NCBI GenBank assembly: GCA_037951165.1
Contig: JBBDHG010000006.1
Location: forward strand, 496,001 to 560,000
DNA from: Lophius americanus
Lineage: Eukaryota; Chordata; Actinopteri; Lophiiformes; Lophiidae
Length of the DNA stretch: 64,000 bases
Reading direction: 5' to 3'
Shown: positions 27,561 through 44,179 of the stretch, piece by piece
How the letters are laid out: every line of letters starts with the position of its first letter
Position numbering within the stretch: the stretch's first letter is position 1
Translations under genes and position numbers: made by a program
Notes under the pieces: generated by a model
What the model was told of the DNA's origin: nothing
What the model saw: the letters and a program-made list of their open reading frames with translations, nothing else
The model's database searches: none

Positions 27561-30500
27561 GACGCGTATACGACAAGTTTATAACATTAACACGCCTAAG
27601 GCTAATAAAATAAACACGCCTAATGTTTGACACGTATACGACACGTTTATGACGCGTATACGACACGTTTATAACATTAACATATTTAACGTTTATGACA
27701 CGTATACAACACATTTATAACATTAAGGCTTATAACATTAACATGCCTAATGTTTGACATGTATGCGACATTTTTATAACATTAACACACCTATTGTTTA
27801 TGACACGTATACGACACGTTTATAACATTAACACGCCTAAGGTTTATGACGCGTATACGACACGTTTATATCATTAACACGCCTATTGTTTGACAGGTAT
27901 ACGACATGTTTATAACATTAACACGCCTTACGTTTATGACACGTATACAACATGTTTATAACATTAACACGCCTATTGTTTGACAGGTATACGACATGTT
28001 TATAACATTAACACGCCTTACGTTTATAACATTAACACGCCTAATTTTTGACACCTATACCATATGTTTATAACATTAACACGCCTAATGTTTATTACAC
28101 GTATACGACATGTTTATAACATTAACACGCCTAACGTTTATGACACGTATACGACATGTTTATAACATTGACACGCCTAATGTTTGACACGTATACGACA
28201 CGTTTATGACGCGTATACGACACGTTTATAACATTAACATATTTAACGTTTATGACACGTATACAACACATTTATAACATTAAGGCTTATAACATTAACA
28301 TGCCTAATGTTTGACATGTATGCGACATTTTTATAACATTAACACACCTATTTTTTATGCAACGTATACGACACGCTTATAACATTAAGACGCCTAAGGT
28401 TTATGACGCGTATACGACACGTTTATAACATTAACACGACTATGGCTTATAACATTAACACGCCTAATTTTTGACAAGTATACCACATGTTTATAACATT
28501 AACACGCTTATGTTTATTACACGAATACGACATGTTTATAACATTGACACGTCTAATATTTGACACGTATACGACACGTTTATAACATTAACACGCCTAA
28601 TGTTTGACACGTATACGACATGTTTATAACATTAACACACCTTACGTTTATGACACGTATACAACATGTTTATAACATTAACACGCCTATTGTTTGACAG
28701 GTATACGACATGTTTATAACATTAACACGCCTTACGTTTATGACACGTATACAACACGTTTATAACATTAACACGCCTCAGGTTTATAACATTAACACGC
28801 CTAATGTTTATGACGCGTATACGACAAGTTTATATCATTAACACGCCTAAGGCTAATAAAATAAACACGCCTAATGTTTGACACGTATACGACACGTTTA
28901 TGACGCGTATACGACACGTTTATAACATTAACATATTTAACGTTTATGACAGGTATACAAAACGTTTATAACATTAAGGCTTATAACATTAACATGCCTA
29001 ATGTTTGACATGTATACGACACGTTTATAACATTAACACGCCTAAGGTTTATGACGCGTATACAACACGTTTATATCATTAACACGCCTATTGTTTGACA
29101 GGTATACGACATGTTTATAACATTAACACGCTTTACGTTTATGACACGTATACAACATGTTTATAACATTAACACGCCTATTGTTTGACAGGTATACGAC
29201 ATGTTTATAACATTAACACGCCTTACGTTTATAACATTAACACGCCTAATTTTTGACACCTATACCATATGTTTATAACATTAACACGCCTAATGTTTAT
29301 TACACGTATACGACATGTTTATAACATTAACACGCCTAACGTTTATGACGCGTATACGACAAGTTTATAACATTAACACGCCTAAGGCTAATAAAATAAA
29401 CACGCCTAATGTTTGACACGTATACGACACGTTTATGACGCGTATACGACACGTTTATAACATTAACATATTTAACGTTTATGACACGTATACAACACAT
29501 TTATAACATTAAGGCTTATAACATTAACATGCCTAATGTTTGACATGTATGCGACATTTTTATAACATTAACACACCTATTGTTTATGACACGTATACGA
29601 CACGTTTATAACATTAACACGCCTAAGGTTTATGACGCGTATACGACACGTTTATATCATTAACACGCCTATTGTTTGACAGGTATACGACATGTTTATA
29701 ACATTAACACGCCTTACGTTTATGACACGTATACAACATGTTTATAACATTAACACGCCTATTGTTTGACAGGTATACGACATGTTTATAACATTAACAC
29801 GCCTTACGTTTATAACATTAACACGCCTAATTTTTGACACCTATACCATATGTTTATAACATTAACACGCCTAATGTTTATTACACGTATACGACATGTT
29901 TATAACATTAACACGCCTAACGTTTATGACACGTATACGACATGTTTATAACATTGACACGCCTAATGTTTGACACGTATACGACACGTTTATGACGCGT
30001 ATACGACACGTTTATAACATTAACATATTTAACGTTTATGACACGTATACAACACATTTATAACATTAAGGCTTATAACATTAACATGCCTAATGTTTGA
30101 CATGTATGCGACATTTTTATAACATTAACACACCTATTTTTTATGCAACGTATACGACACGCTTATAACATTAAGACGCCTAAGGTTTATGACGCGTATA
30201 CGACACGTTTATAACATTAACACGACTATGGCTTATAACATTAACACGCCTAATTTTTGACAAGTATACCACATGTTTATAACATTAACACGCTTATGTT
30301 TATTACACGAATACGACATGTTTATAACATTGACACGTCTAATATTTGACACGTATACGACACGTTTATAACATTAACACGCCTAATGTTTGACACGTAT
30401 ACGACATGTTTATAACATTAACACACCTTACGTTTATGACACGTATACAACATGTTTATAACATTAACACGCCTATTGTTTGACAGGTATACGACATGTT

Positions 30501-31132
30501 TATAACATTAACACGCCTTACGTTTATGACACGTATACAACACGTTTATAACATTAACACGCCTCAGGTTTATAACATTAACACGCCTAATGTTTATGAC
30601 GCGTATACGACAAGTTTATATCATTAACACGCCTAAGGCTAATAAAATAAACACGCCTAATGTTTGACACGTATACGACACGTTTATGACGCGTATACGA
30701 CACGTTTATAACATTAACATATTTAACGTTTATGACAGGTATACAAAACGTTTATAACATTAAGGCTTATAACATTAACATGCCTAATGTTTGACATGTA
30801 TACGACACGTTTATAACATTAACACGCCTAAGGTTTATGACGCGTATACAACACGTTTATATCATTAACACGCCTATTGTTTGACAGGTATACGACATGT
30901 TTATAACATTAACACGCTTTACGTTTATGACACGTATACAACATGTTTATAACATTAACACGCCTATTGTTTGACAGGTATACGACATGTTTATAACATT
31001 AACACGCCTTACGTTTATAACATTAACACGCCTAATTTTTGACACCTATACCATATGTTTATAACATTAACACGCCTAATGTTTATTACACGTATACGAC
31101 ATGTTTATAACATTAACACGCCTAACGTTTAT
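27561..31132. repeat. Tandem duplication, period 1786 bp, two copies
   Basis: The copies are 27561-29346 and 29347-31132. The markers aacacgctta (28501/30287) and aggtatacaaaacg (28951/30737) are 1786 bp apart. The join lies in gtttatgac followed by gcg or acg, again within a B unit. Confidence 0.88.
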
Positions 31133-33190
31133 GACACGTATACGACATGTTTATAACATTGACACGCCTAATGTTTGACACGTATACGACACGTTTATGA
31201 CGCGTATACGACACGTTTATAACATTAACATATTTAACGTTTATGACACGTATACAACACATTTATAACATTAAGGCTTATAACATTAACATGCCTAATG
31301 TTTGACATGTATGCGACATTTTTATAACATTAACACACTTATTGTTTATGCAACGTATACGACACGCTTATAACATTAAGACGCCTAAGGTTTATGACGC
31401 GTATACGACACGTTTATAACATTAATACGACTATGGCTTATAACATTAACACGCCTAATTTTTGACAAGTATACCACATGTTTATAACATTAACACGCCT
31501 AATGTTTATTACACGAATACGACATGTTTATAACATTGACACGTCTAATATTTGACACGTATACGACACGTTTATAACATTAACACGCCTAATGTTTGAC
31601 ACGTATACGACATGTTTATAACATTAACACACCTTACGTTTATGACACGTATACAACATGTTTATAACATTAACACGCCTTACGTTTATGACACGTATAC
31701 AACACATTTATAACATTAACACGCCTCAGGTTTATAACATTAACACGCCTAATGTTTATGACGCGTATACGACAAGTTTATAACATTAACACGCCTAAGG
31801 CTAATAAAATAAACACGCCTAATGTTTGACACGTATACGACACGTTTATGACGCGTATACGACACGTTTATAACATTAACATATTTAACGTTTATGACAG
31901 GTATACAACACGTTTATAACATTAAGGCTTATAACATTAACATGCCTAATGTTTGACATGTATACGACACGTTTATAACATTAACACGCCTAAGGTTTAT
32001 GACGCGTATACGACACGTTTATATCATTAACACGCCTATTGTTTGACAGGTATACGACATGTTTATAACATTAACACGCCTTACGTTTATGACACGTATA
32101 CAACATGTTTATAACATTAACACGCCTATTGTTTGACAGGTATACGACATGTTTATAACATTAACACGCCTTACGTTTATAACATTAACACGCCTAATTT
32201 TTGACACCTATACCATATGTTTATAACATTAACACGCCTAATGTTTATTACACGTATACGACATGTTTATAACATTAACACGCCTAACGTTTATGACACG
32301 TATACGACATGTTTATAACATTGACACGCCTAATGTTTGACACGTATACGACACGTTTATGACGCGTATACGACACGTTTATAACATTAACATATTTAAC
32401 GTTTATGACACGTATACAACACATTTATAACATTAAGGCTTATAACATTAACATGCCTAATGTTTGACATGTATGCGACATTTTTATAACATTAACACAC
32501 TTATTGTTTATGCAACGTATACGACACGCTTATAACATTAAGACGCCTAAGGTTTATGACGCGTATACGACACGTTTATAACATTAATACGACTATGGCT
32601 TATAACATTAACACGCCTAATTTTTGACAAGTATACCACATGTTTATAACATTAACACGCCTAATGTTTATTACACGAATACGACATGTTTATAACATTG
32701 ACACGTCTAATATTTGACACGTATACGACACGTTTATAACATTAACACGCCTAATGTTTGACACGTATACGACATGTTTATAACATTAACACACCTTACG
32801 TTTATGACACGTATACAACATGTTTATAACATTAACACGCCTTACGTTTATGACACGTATACAACACGTTTATAACATTAACACGCCTCAGGTTTATAAC
32901 ATTAACACGCCTAATGTTTATGACGCGTATACGACAAGTTTATAACATTAACACGCCTAAGGCTAATAAAATAAACACGCCTAATGTTTGACACGTATAC
33001 GACACGTTTATGACGCGTATACGACACGTTTATAACATTAACATATTTAACGTTTATGACAGGTATACAACACGTTTATAACATTAAGGCTTATAACATT
33101 AACATGCCTAATGTTTGACATGTATGCGACACGTTTATAACATTAACACGCCTAAGGTTTATGACGCGTATACGACACATTTATAACATT
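30500..33190. repeat. Tandem repeat, period 1162 bp, about 2.3 copies
   Basis: Approximate copies are 30500-31661, 31662-32823 and a partial one from 32824 to 33190. The markers attaatacgac (31421/32583) and taacacactt (31331/32493) are 1162 bp apart. The first copy overlaps the end of the 1786-bp duplication, so the two events are nested. Single-base differences exist, such as tgtatacgac against tgtatgcgac near 31960 and 33122. Confidence 0.8.
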
Positions 33191-33949
33191 AACACGCCTA
33201 TGGCTTATAACATTAACACGCCTAATTTTTGACACGTATACAATATGTTTATAACATTAACACGCCTAATGTTTATGACACGTATACGACATGTTTATAA
33301 CATTGACACGTCTAATGTTTGACACGTATACGACACGTTTATAACATTAACACGCCTAAGGTTCATAACATTAACACGCCTAATGTTTGACACGTATACG
33401 ACATGTTTATAACATTAACACGCCTTACGTTTATGACACGTATACAACATGTTTATAACATTAACACGCCTATTGTTTGACAGGTATACGACATGTTTAT
33501 AACATTAACACGCCTTACGTTTATGACAAGTATACGACACGTTTATAACATTAACACGCCTCAGGTTTATAACATTAACATGCCTAATGTTTGACACGTA
33601 TACGACATGTTTATAACATTAACACGCCTTACGTTTATGACACGTATACAACATGTTTATAACATTAACATGCCTATTGGTTGACAGGTATACGACATGT
33701 TTATAATATTAACACGCCTTACGTTTATGACACGTATACAACACGTTTATAACATTAACACGCCTCAGGTTTATAACATTAACACGCCTAATGTTTATGA
33801 CGCATATACGACAAGTTTATAACATTAACACGCCTAAGGCTAATAAAATAAACACGCCTAATGTTTGACACGTATACGACACGTTAATGACGCGTATACG
33901 ACACGTTTATAACATTAACATATTTAACGTTTATGACGCGTATACAACA

Positions 33950-36900
33950 CGTTTATAACATTAACACGTCTCAGGTTTATAACATTAACACGCCTAATGT
34001 TTATGACGCGTATACGACACGTTTATAACATTAACACGTCTCAGGTTTATAACATTAACACGCCTAATGTTTATGACGCGTATACGACAAGTTTATAACA
34101 TTAACACGCCTAAGGCTAATAAAATAAACACGCCTAATGTTTGACACGTATACGACACGTTAATGACGCGTATACGACATGTTTATAACATTAACATATT
34201 TAACGTTTATGACACGTATACAACACGTTTATAACATTAACACGTCTCAGGTTTATAACATTAACACGCCTAATGTTTATGACGCGTATACGACACGTTT
34301 ATAACATTAACACGTCTAAGGTTTATAACATTAACACGCCTAATGTTTATGACGCCTATACGACAAGTTTATAACATTAACACGCCTAAGGCTAATAAAA
34401 TAAACACGCCTAATGTTTGACACGTATACGACACGTTTATGACGCGTATACGACACGTTTATAACATTAACATATTTAACGTTTATGACACGTATACAAC
34501 ACATTTATAACATTAAGGCTTATAACATTAACATGCCTAATGTTTGACATGTATGCGACATTTTTATAACATTAACACACCTATTGTTTATGACACGTAT
34601 ACGACACGTTTATAACATTAACACGCCTAAGGTTTATGACGCGTATACGACACGTTTATATCATTAACACGCCTATTGTTTGACAGGTATACGACATGTT
34701 TATAACATTAACACGCCTTACGTTTATGACACGTATACAACATGTTTATAACATTAACACGCCTATTGTTTGACAGGTATACGACATGTTTATAACATTA
34801 ACACGCCTTACGTTTATAACATTAACACGCCTAATTTTTGACACCTATACCATATGTTTATAACATTAACACGCCTAATGTTTATTACACGTATACGACA
34901 TGTTTATAACATTAACACGCCTAACGTTTATGACACGTATACGACATGTTTATAACATTGACACGCCTAATGTTTGACACGTATACGACACGTTTATGAC
35001 GCGTATACGACACGTTTATAACATTAACATATTTAACGTTTATGACACGTATACAACACATTTATAACATTAAGGCTTATAACATTAACATGCCTAATGT
35101 TTGACATGTATGCGACATTTTTATAACATTAACACACCTATTGTTTATGCAACGTATACGACACGCTTATAACATTAAGACGCCTAAGGTTTATGACGCG
35201 TATACGACACGTTTATAACATTAACACGACTATGGCTTATAACATTAACACGCCTAATTTTTGACAAGTATACCACATGTTTATAACATTAACACGCCTA
35301 ATGTTTATTACACGTATACGACATGTATATAACATTGACACGTCTAATATTTGACACTTATACGACACGTTTATAACATTAACACGCCTAATGTTTGACA
35401 CGTATACGACATGTTTATAACATTAACACACCTTACGTTTATGACACGTATACAACATGTTTATAACATTAACACGCCTATTGTTTGACAGGTATACGAC
35501 ATGTTTATAACATTAACACGCCTTACGTTTATGACACGTATACAACACGTTTATAACATTAACACGCCTCAGGTTTATAACATTAACACGCCTAATGTTT
35601 ATGACGCGTATACGACAAGTTTATAACATTAACACGCCTAAGGCTAATAAAATAAACACGTCTAATGTTTGACACGTATACGACACGTTTATGACGCGTA
35701 TACGACACGTTTATAACATTAACATATTTAACGTTTATGACAGGTATACAACACGTTTATAACATTAAGGCTTATAACATTAACATGCCTAATGTTTGAC
35801 ATGTATGCGACACGTTTATAACATTAACACGTCTCAGGTTTATAACATTAACACGCCTAATGTTTATGACGCGTATACGACACGTTTATAACATTAACAC
35901 GTCTCAGGTTTATAACATTAACACGCCTAATGTTTATGACGCGTATACGACAAGTTTATAACATTAACACGCCTAAGGCTAATAAAATAAACACGCCTAA
36001 TGTTTGACACGTATACGACACATTAATGACGCGTATACGACATGTTTATAACATTAACATATTTAACGTTTATGACACGTATACAACACGTTTATAACAT
36101 TAACACGTCTCAGGTTTATAACATTAACACGCCTAATGTTTATGACGCGTATACGACACGTTTATAACATTAACACGTCTAAGGTTTATAACATTAACAC
36201 GCCTAATGTTTATGACGCCTATACGACAAGTTTATAACATTAACACGCCTAAGGCTAATAAAATAAACACGCCTAATGTTTGACACGTATACGACACGTT
36301 TATGACGCGTATACGACACGTTTATAACATTAACATATTTAACGTTTATGACACGTATACAACACATTTATAACATTAAGGCTTATAACATTAACATGCC
36401 TAATGTTTGACATGTATGCGACATTTTTATAACATTAACACACCTATTGTTTATGACGCGTATACGACACGTTTATATCATTAACACGCCTATTGTTTGA
36501 CAGGTATACGACATGTTTATAACATTAACACGCCTTACGTTTATGACACGTATACAACATGTTTATAACATTAACACGCCTATTGTTTGACAGGTATACG
36601 ACATGTTTATAACATTAACACGCCTTACGTTTATAACATTAACACGCCTAATTTTTGACACCTATACCATATGTTTATAACATTAACACGCCTAATGTTT
36701 ATTACACGTATACGACATGTTTATAACATTAACACGCCTAACGTTTATGACACGTATACGACATGTTTATAACATTGACACGCCTAATGTTTGACACGTA
36801 TACGACACGTTTATGACGCGTATACGACACGTTTATAACATTAACATATTTAACGTTTATGACACGTATACAACACATTTATAACATTAAGGCTTATAAC

Positions 36901-39492
36901 ATTAACATGCCTAATGTTTGACATGTATGCGACATTTTTATAACATTAACACACCTATTGTTTATGCAACGTATACGACACGCTTATAACATTAAGACGC
37001 CTAAGGTTTATGACGCGTATACGACACGTTTATAACATTAACACGACTATGGCTTATAACATTAACACGCCTAATTTTTGACAAGTATACCACATGTTTA
37101 TAACATTAACACGCCTAATGTTTATTACACGTATACGACATGTATATAACATTGACACGTCTAATATTTGACACTTATACGACACGTTTATAACATTAAC
37201 ACGCCTAATGTTTGACACGTATACGACATGTTTATAACATTAACACACCTTACGTTTATGACACGTATACAACATGTTTATAACATTAACACGCCTATTG
37301 TTTGACAGGTATACGACATGTTTATAACATTAACACGCCTTACGTTTATGACACGTATACAACACGTTTATAACATTAACACGCCTCAGGTTTATAACAT
37401 TAACACGCCTAATGTTTATGATGCGTATACGACAAGTTTATAACATTAACACGCCTAAGGCTAATAAAATAAACACGCCTAATGTTTGACACGTATACGA
37501 CACGTTTATGACGCGTATACGACACGTTTATAACATTAACATATTTAACGTTTATGACAGGTATACAACACGTTTATAACATTAAGGCTTATAACATTAA
37601 CATGCCTAATGTTTGACATGTATGCGACACGTTTATAACATTAACACGTCTCAGGTTTATAACATTAACACGCCTAATGTTTATGACGCGTATACGACAC
37701 GTTTATAACATTAACACGTCTCAGGTTTATAACATTAACACGCCTAATGTTTATGACGCGTATACGACAAGTTTATAACATTAAGACGCCTAAGGCTAAT
37801 AAAATAAACACGCCTAATCTTTGACACGTATACGACACGTTAATGACGCGTATACGACATGTTTATAACATTAACATATTTAACGTTTATGACACGTATA
37901 CAACACGTTTATAACATTAACACGTCTCAGGTTTATAACATTAACACGCCTAATGTTTATGACGCGTATACGACACGTTTATAACATTAACACGTCTAAG
38001 GTTTATAACATTAACACGCCTAATGTTTATGACGCCTATACGACAAGTTTATAACATTAACACGCCTAAGGCTAATAAAATAAACACGCCTAATGTTTGA
38101 CACGTATACGACACGTTTATGACGCGTATACGACACGTTTATAACATTAACATATTTAACGTTTATGACACGTATACAACACATTTATAACATTAAGGCT
38201 TATAACATTAACATGCCTAATGTTTGACATGTATGCGACATTTTTATAACATTAACACACCTATTGTTTATGACACGTATACGACACGTTTATAACATTA
38301 ACACGCCTAAGGTTTATGACGCGTATACGACACGTTTATATCATTAACACGCCTATTGTTTGACAGGTATACGACATGTTTATAACATTAACACGCCTTA
38401 CGTTTATGACACGTATACAACATGTTTATAACATTAACACGCCTATTGTTTGACAGGTATACGACATGTTTATAACATTAACACGCCTTACATTTATAAC
38501 ATTAACACGCCTAATTTTTGACACCTATACCATATGTTTATAACATTAACACGCCTAATGTTTATTACACGTATACGACATGTTTATAACATTAACACGC
38601 CTAACGTTTATGACACGTATACGACATGTTTATAACATTGACACGCCTAATGTTTGACACGTATACGACACGTTTATGACGCGTATACGACACGTTTATA
38701 ACATTAACATATTTAACGTTTATGACACGTATACAACACATTTATAACATTAAGGCTTATAACATTAACATGCCTAATGTTTGACATGTATGCGACATTT
38801 TTATAACATTAACACACCTATTGTTTATGCAACGTATACGACACGCTTATAACATTAAGACGCCTAAGGTTTATGACGCGTATACGACACGTTTATAACA
38901 TTAACACGACTATGGCTTATAACATTAACACGCCTAATTTTTGACAAGTATACCACATGTTTATAACATTAACACGCCTAATGTTTATTACACGTATACG
39001 ACATGTTTATAACATTGACACGTCTAATATTTGACACGTATACGACACGTTTATAACATTAACACGCCTAATGTTTGACACGTATACGACATGTTTATAA
39101 CATTAACACACCTTACGTTTATGACACGTATACAACATGTTTATAACATTAACACGCCTATTGTTTGACAGGTATACGACATGTTTATAACATTAACACG
39201 CCTTACGTTTATGACACGTATACAACACGTTTATAACATTAACACGCCTCAGGTTTATAACATTAACACGCCTAATGTTTATGACGCGTATACGACAAGT
39301 TTATAACATTAACACGCCTAAGGCTAATAAAATAAACACGCCTAATGTTTGACACGTATACGACACGTTTATGACGCGTATACGACACGTTTATAACATT
39401 AACATATTTAACGTTTATGACAGGTATACAACACCTTTATAACATTAAGGCTTATAACATTAACATGCCTAATGTTTGACATGTATGCGACA
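33950..39492. repeat. HOR tract, period 1863 bp, three copies (one 46 bp shorter)
   Basis: The copies are about 33950-35812, 35813-37629 and 37630-39492. The rare marker gacgcctata lies at 34351, 36214 and 38031, giving spacings of 1863 and 1817. The middle copy is short by exactly one 46-bp monomer near 36450, where ctattgtttatgac runs straight into the following gcgtatac unit. The marker ttgacactta (35351/37168) is shared by copies 1 and 2 only. Confidence 0.88.
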
Positions 39493-39649
39493 CGTTTATA
39501 ACATTAACACGCCTAAGGTTTATGACGCGTATACGACACATTTATAACATTAACACGCCTATGGCTTATAACATTAACACGCCTAATTTTTGACAAGTAT
39601 ACCATATGTTTATAACATTAACACGCCTAATGTTTATGACACGTATACG

Positions 39650-40300
39650 ACATGTTTATAACATTGACACGTCTAATGTTTGACACGTATACGACACGTT
39701 TATAACATTAACACGCCTAAGGTTCATAACATTAACATGCCTAATGTTTGACACGTATACGACATGTTTATAACATTAACACGCCTTACGTTTATGACAC
39801 GTATACAACATGTTTATAACATTAACACGCCTATTGTTTGACAGGTATACGACATGTTTATAACATTAACACGCCTTACGTTTATGACAAGTATACAACA
39901 CGTTTATAACATTAACACGCCTCAGGTTTATAACATTAACACGCCTAATGTTTATGATGCGTATACGACACGTTTATAACATTGACACGTCTAATGTTTG
40001 ACACGTATACGACACGTTTATAACATTAACACGCCTAAGGTTCATAACATTAACACGCCTAATGTTTGACACGTATACGACATGTTTATAACATTAACAC
40101 GCCTTACGTTTATGACACGTATACAACATGTTTATAACATTAACAAGCCTATTGTTTGACAGGTATACGACATGTTTATAACATTAACACGCCTTACGTT
40201 TATGACATGTATACAACACGTTTATAACATTAACACGCCTCAGGTTTATAACATTAACACGCCTAATGTTTATGACGCGTATACGACAACTTTATAACAT
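39650..40300. repeat. Local tandem duplication, period 318 bp
   Basis: The sequence attgacacgt at 39663 and 39981, and ggttcataac at 39721 and 40039, repeat at 318 bp. The segment carries the gttcataac A variant together with the ttgacaggtatac B variant. The stretch from about 40300 to 41560 holds ordinary domain-I monomers in irregular order, with no clear long period. Confidence 0.75.
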
Positions 40301-41560
40301 TAACACGCCTAAGGCTAATAAAATAAACACGCCTAATGTTTGACACGTATACGACACGTTAATGACGCGTATACGACACGTTTATAACATTAACACGTCT
40401 CAGGTTTATTACATTAACACGCCTAATGTTTATGACGCGTATACGACAAGTTTATAACATTAACACGCCTAAGGCTAATAAAATAAACACGCCTAATGTT
40501 TGACACGTATACGACACGTTAATGACGCGTATACGACATGTTTATAACATTAACATATTTAACGTTTATGACACGTATACAACACGTTTATAACATTAAG
40601 GCTTATAACATTAACATGCCTAATGTTTGACATGTATGCAAAATTTTTATAACATTAACACACCTATTGTTTATGACACGTATACGACATGTTTATAACA
40701 TTGACACGTCTAATGTTTGACACGTATACGACACGTTTATAACATTAACACGCCTAAGGTTTATGACGCGTAAACGACACGTTTATAACATTAACACGCC
40801 TATGGCTTATAACATTAACACGCCTAATTTTTGACACGTATACCATATGTTTATAACATTAACACGCCTAATGTTGATTACACGTATACGACATGTTTAT
40901 AACATTAACACGCCTAACGTTTATGACACGTAGACGACATGTTTATAACATGGACACGTCTAATGTTTGACACGTATACGACACGTTTATAACATTAACA
41001 CGCCTAAGGTTCATAACATTAACACGCCTAATGTTTGACACGTATACGACATGTTTATAACATTAACACGCCTTACGTTTATGACACGTATACAACATGT
41101 TTATAACATTAACACGCCTATTGTTTGACAGGTATACGACATGTTTATAACATTAACACGCCTTACGTTTATGACACGTATACAACACGTTTATAACATT
41201 AACACGCCTCAGGTTTATAACATTAACACGCCTAATGTTTATGACGCGTATACGACAAGTTTATAACATTAACAGGCCTAAGGCTAATAAAATAAACACG
41301 CCTAATGTTTGACACGTATACGACACGTTTATGACGCGTATACGACACGTTTATAACATTAACATAATTAACGTTTATGACAGGTATACAACACGTTTAC
41401 AACATTAAGGCTTATAACATTAACATGCCTAATGTTTGACATGTATGCAACATTTTTATAACATTAACACACCTATTGTTTATGACACGTATACGACACG
41501 TTTATAACATTAACACGCCTAAGGTTTATGACACGTATACAACACGTTTATAACATTAAC

Positions 41561-43040
41561 ACGTCTATGGCTTATAACATTAACACGCCTAATTTTTGAC
41601 ACGTATACGACATGTTTATAACATTAACACGCCTAACGTTTATGACACGTATACGACATGTTTATAACAATGACACGCCTAATGTTTGACACGTATACGA
41701 CACGTTTATAAAATTAACACGCCTTACATTTATGACACGTATACGACACGTTTATAACATTAACACGCCTCAGGTTTATAACATTAACACGCCTAATGTT
41801 TATGACGCGTATACGACACGTTTATGACGCGTATACGACCCGTTACAACATTAACATATTTAACGTTTATGACACGTATACAACACGTTTATAACATTAA
41901 CACGCCTCAGGTTTATAACATTAACACGCCTAATGTTTATGACGCGTATACGACAAGTTTATAATATTAACACGCCTAAGGCTAATAAAATAAACACGCC
42001 TAATGTTTGACACGTATACGACGCGTTTATGACGCGTATACGACACGTTTATAACATTAACATATTTAACGTTTATGACACGTATACAACAAATTTATAA
42101 CATTAAGGCTTATAACATTAACATGCCTAATGTTTGACATGTATGCGAAATTTTTATAACATTAACACACCTATTGTTTATGACACGTATACGACACGTT
42201 TATAACATTAACACGCCTAAGGTTTATGACGCGTCTACGACATGTTTATAACATTAACACGCCTTACGTTTATGACACGTATACAACATGTTTATAACAT
42301 TAACACGTCTATGGCTTATAACATTAACACGCCTAATTTTTGACACGTATACGACATGTTTATAACATTAACACGCCTAACGTTTATGACACGTATACGA
42401 CATGTTTATAACAATGACACGCCTAATGTTTGACACGTATACGACACGTTTATAAAATTAACACGCCTTACATTTATGACACGTATACGACACGTTTATA
42501 ACATTAACACGCCTCAGGTTTATAACAATAACACGCCTAATGTTTATGACGCGTATACGACACGTTTATGACGCGTATACGACCCGTTACAACATTAACA
42601 TATTTAACGTTTATGACACGTATACAACACGTTTATAACATTAACACGCCTCAGGTTTATAACATTAACACGCCTAATGTTTATGACGCGTATACGACAA
42701 GTTTATAATATTAACACGCCTAAGGCTAATAAAATAAACACGCCTAATGTTTGACACGTATACGACGCGTTTATGACGCGTATACGACACGTTTATAACA
42801 TTAACATATTTAACGTTTATGACACGTATACAACAAATTTATAACATTAAGGCTTATAACATTAACATGCCTAATGTTTGACATGTATGCGAAATTTTTA
42901 TAACATTAACACACCTATTGTTTATGACACGTATACGACACGTTTATAACATTAACACGCCTAAGGTTTATGACGCGTCTACGACATGTTTATAACATTA
43001 ACACGCCTTACGTTTATGACACGTATACAACATGTTTATA
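41561..43040. repeat. Tandem duplication, period 744 bp, two copies
   Basis: The copies are 41561-42304 and 42305-about 43040. The unusual sequence gtatacgacccgttacaaca (41831/42575) and gcgtctacg (42231/42975) repeat at 744 bp, as does acgtctatgg (41561/42305). The only difference I noted between the copies is taacattaac against taacaataac near 41770 and 42520. Confidence 0.88.
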
Positions 43041-43239
43041 ACATTAACACGCCTATTGTTTGACAGGTATACGACATGTTTATAACATTAACACGCCTTA
43101 CGTTTATAACATTAACACGCCTAATTTTTGACACCTATACCATATGTTTATAACATTAACACGCCTAATGTTTATTACACGTATACGACATGTTTATAAC
43201 ATTAACACGCCTAACGTTTATGACACGTATACGACATGT

Positions 43240-43535
43240 TTATAACATTGACACGCCTAATGTTTGACACGTATACGACACGTTTATAACATTAACACGC
43301 CTAAGGTTCATAACATTAACACGCCTAATGTTTGACACGTATACGACATGTTTATAAAATTAACACGCATAACGTTTATGACACATATACGACATGTTTA
43401 TAACATTGACACGCCTAATGTTTGACACGTATACGACACGTTTATAACATTAACACGCCTAAGGTTCATAACATTAACACGCCTAATGTTTGACACGTAT
43501 ACGACATGTTTATAAAATTAACACGCCTTACGTTT
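43240..43535. repeat. Local tandem duplication, period 158 bp
   Basis: A short module recurs 158 bp apart (tgtttgacac at 43261 and 43419). It comprises an attgacacg A unit, a short B, the gttcataac A variant, another short B and a tataaaattaac A variant. A very similar arrangement appears near 61010-61140 in domain III. Confidence 0.75.
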
Positions 43536-43649
43536 ATGACACGTATACGACACGTTTATAACATTAACACGCCTCAGGTTTATAACATTAACACGCCTAA
43601 TGTTTATGACGCGTATACGACACGTTTATGACGCGTATACGACACGTTT

Positions 43650-44010
43650 ATAACATTAACATATTTAACGTTTATGACACGTATACAACACGTTTATAAC
43701 ATTAACACGTCACAGGTTTATAACATTAACACGCCTAATGTTTATGACGCGTATACGACAAGTTTATAACATTAACACGCCTAAAGCTAATAAAATAAAC
43801 ACGCCTAATGTTTGACACGTATACGACCCGTTTATAACATTAACATATTTAACGTTTATGACACGTATACAACACGTTTATAACATTAACACGTCACAGG
43901 TTTATAACATTAACACGCCTAATGTTTATGACGCGTATACGACAAGTTTATAACATTAACACGCCTAAGGCTAATAAAATAAACACGCCTAATGTTTGAC
44001 ACGTATACGA
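43650..44010. repeat. Local tandem duplication, period 184 bp (four monomers)
   Basis: The rare variant cacaggttta occurs at 43711 and 43895, exactly four 46-bp monomers apart. The variant cgacccg also marks both copies. This is the last part of domain I that carries the ggctaataaa cassette. Confidence 0.75.
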
Positions 44011-44179
44011 CCCGTTTATGACGCGTATACGACACGTTTATAACATTAACATATTTAACGTTTATGACACGTATACAACACATTTATAACATTAAGGCTT
44101 ATAACATTAACATGCCTAATGTTTGACATGTATGCGACATTTTTATAACATTAACACACCTATTGTTTATGACACGTAT

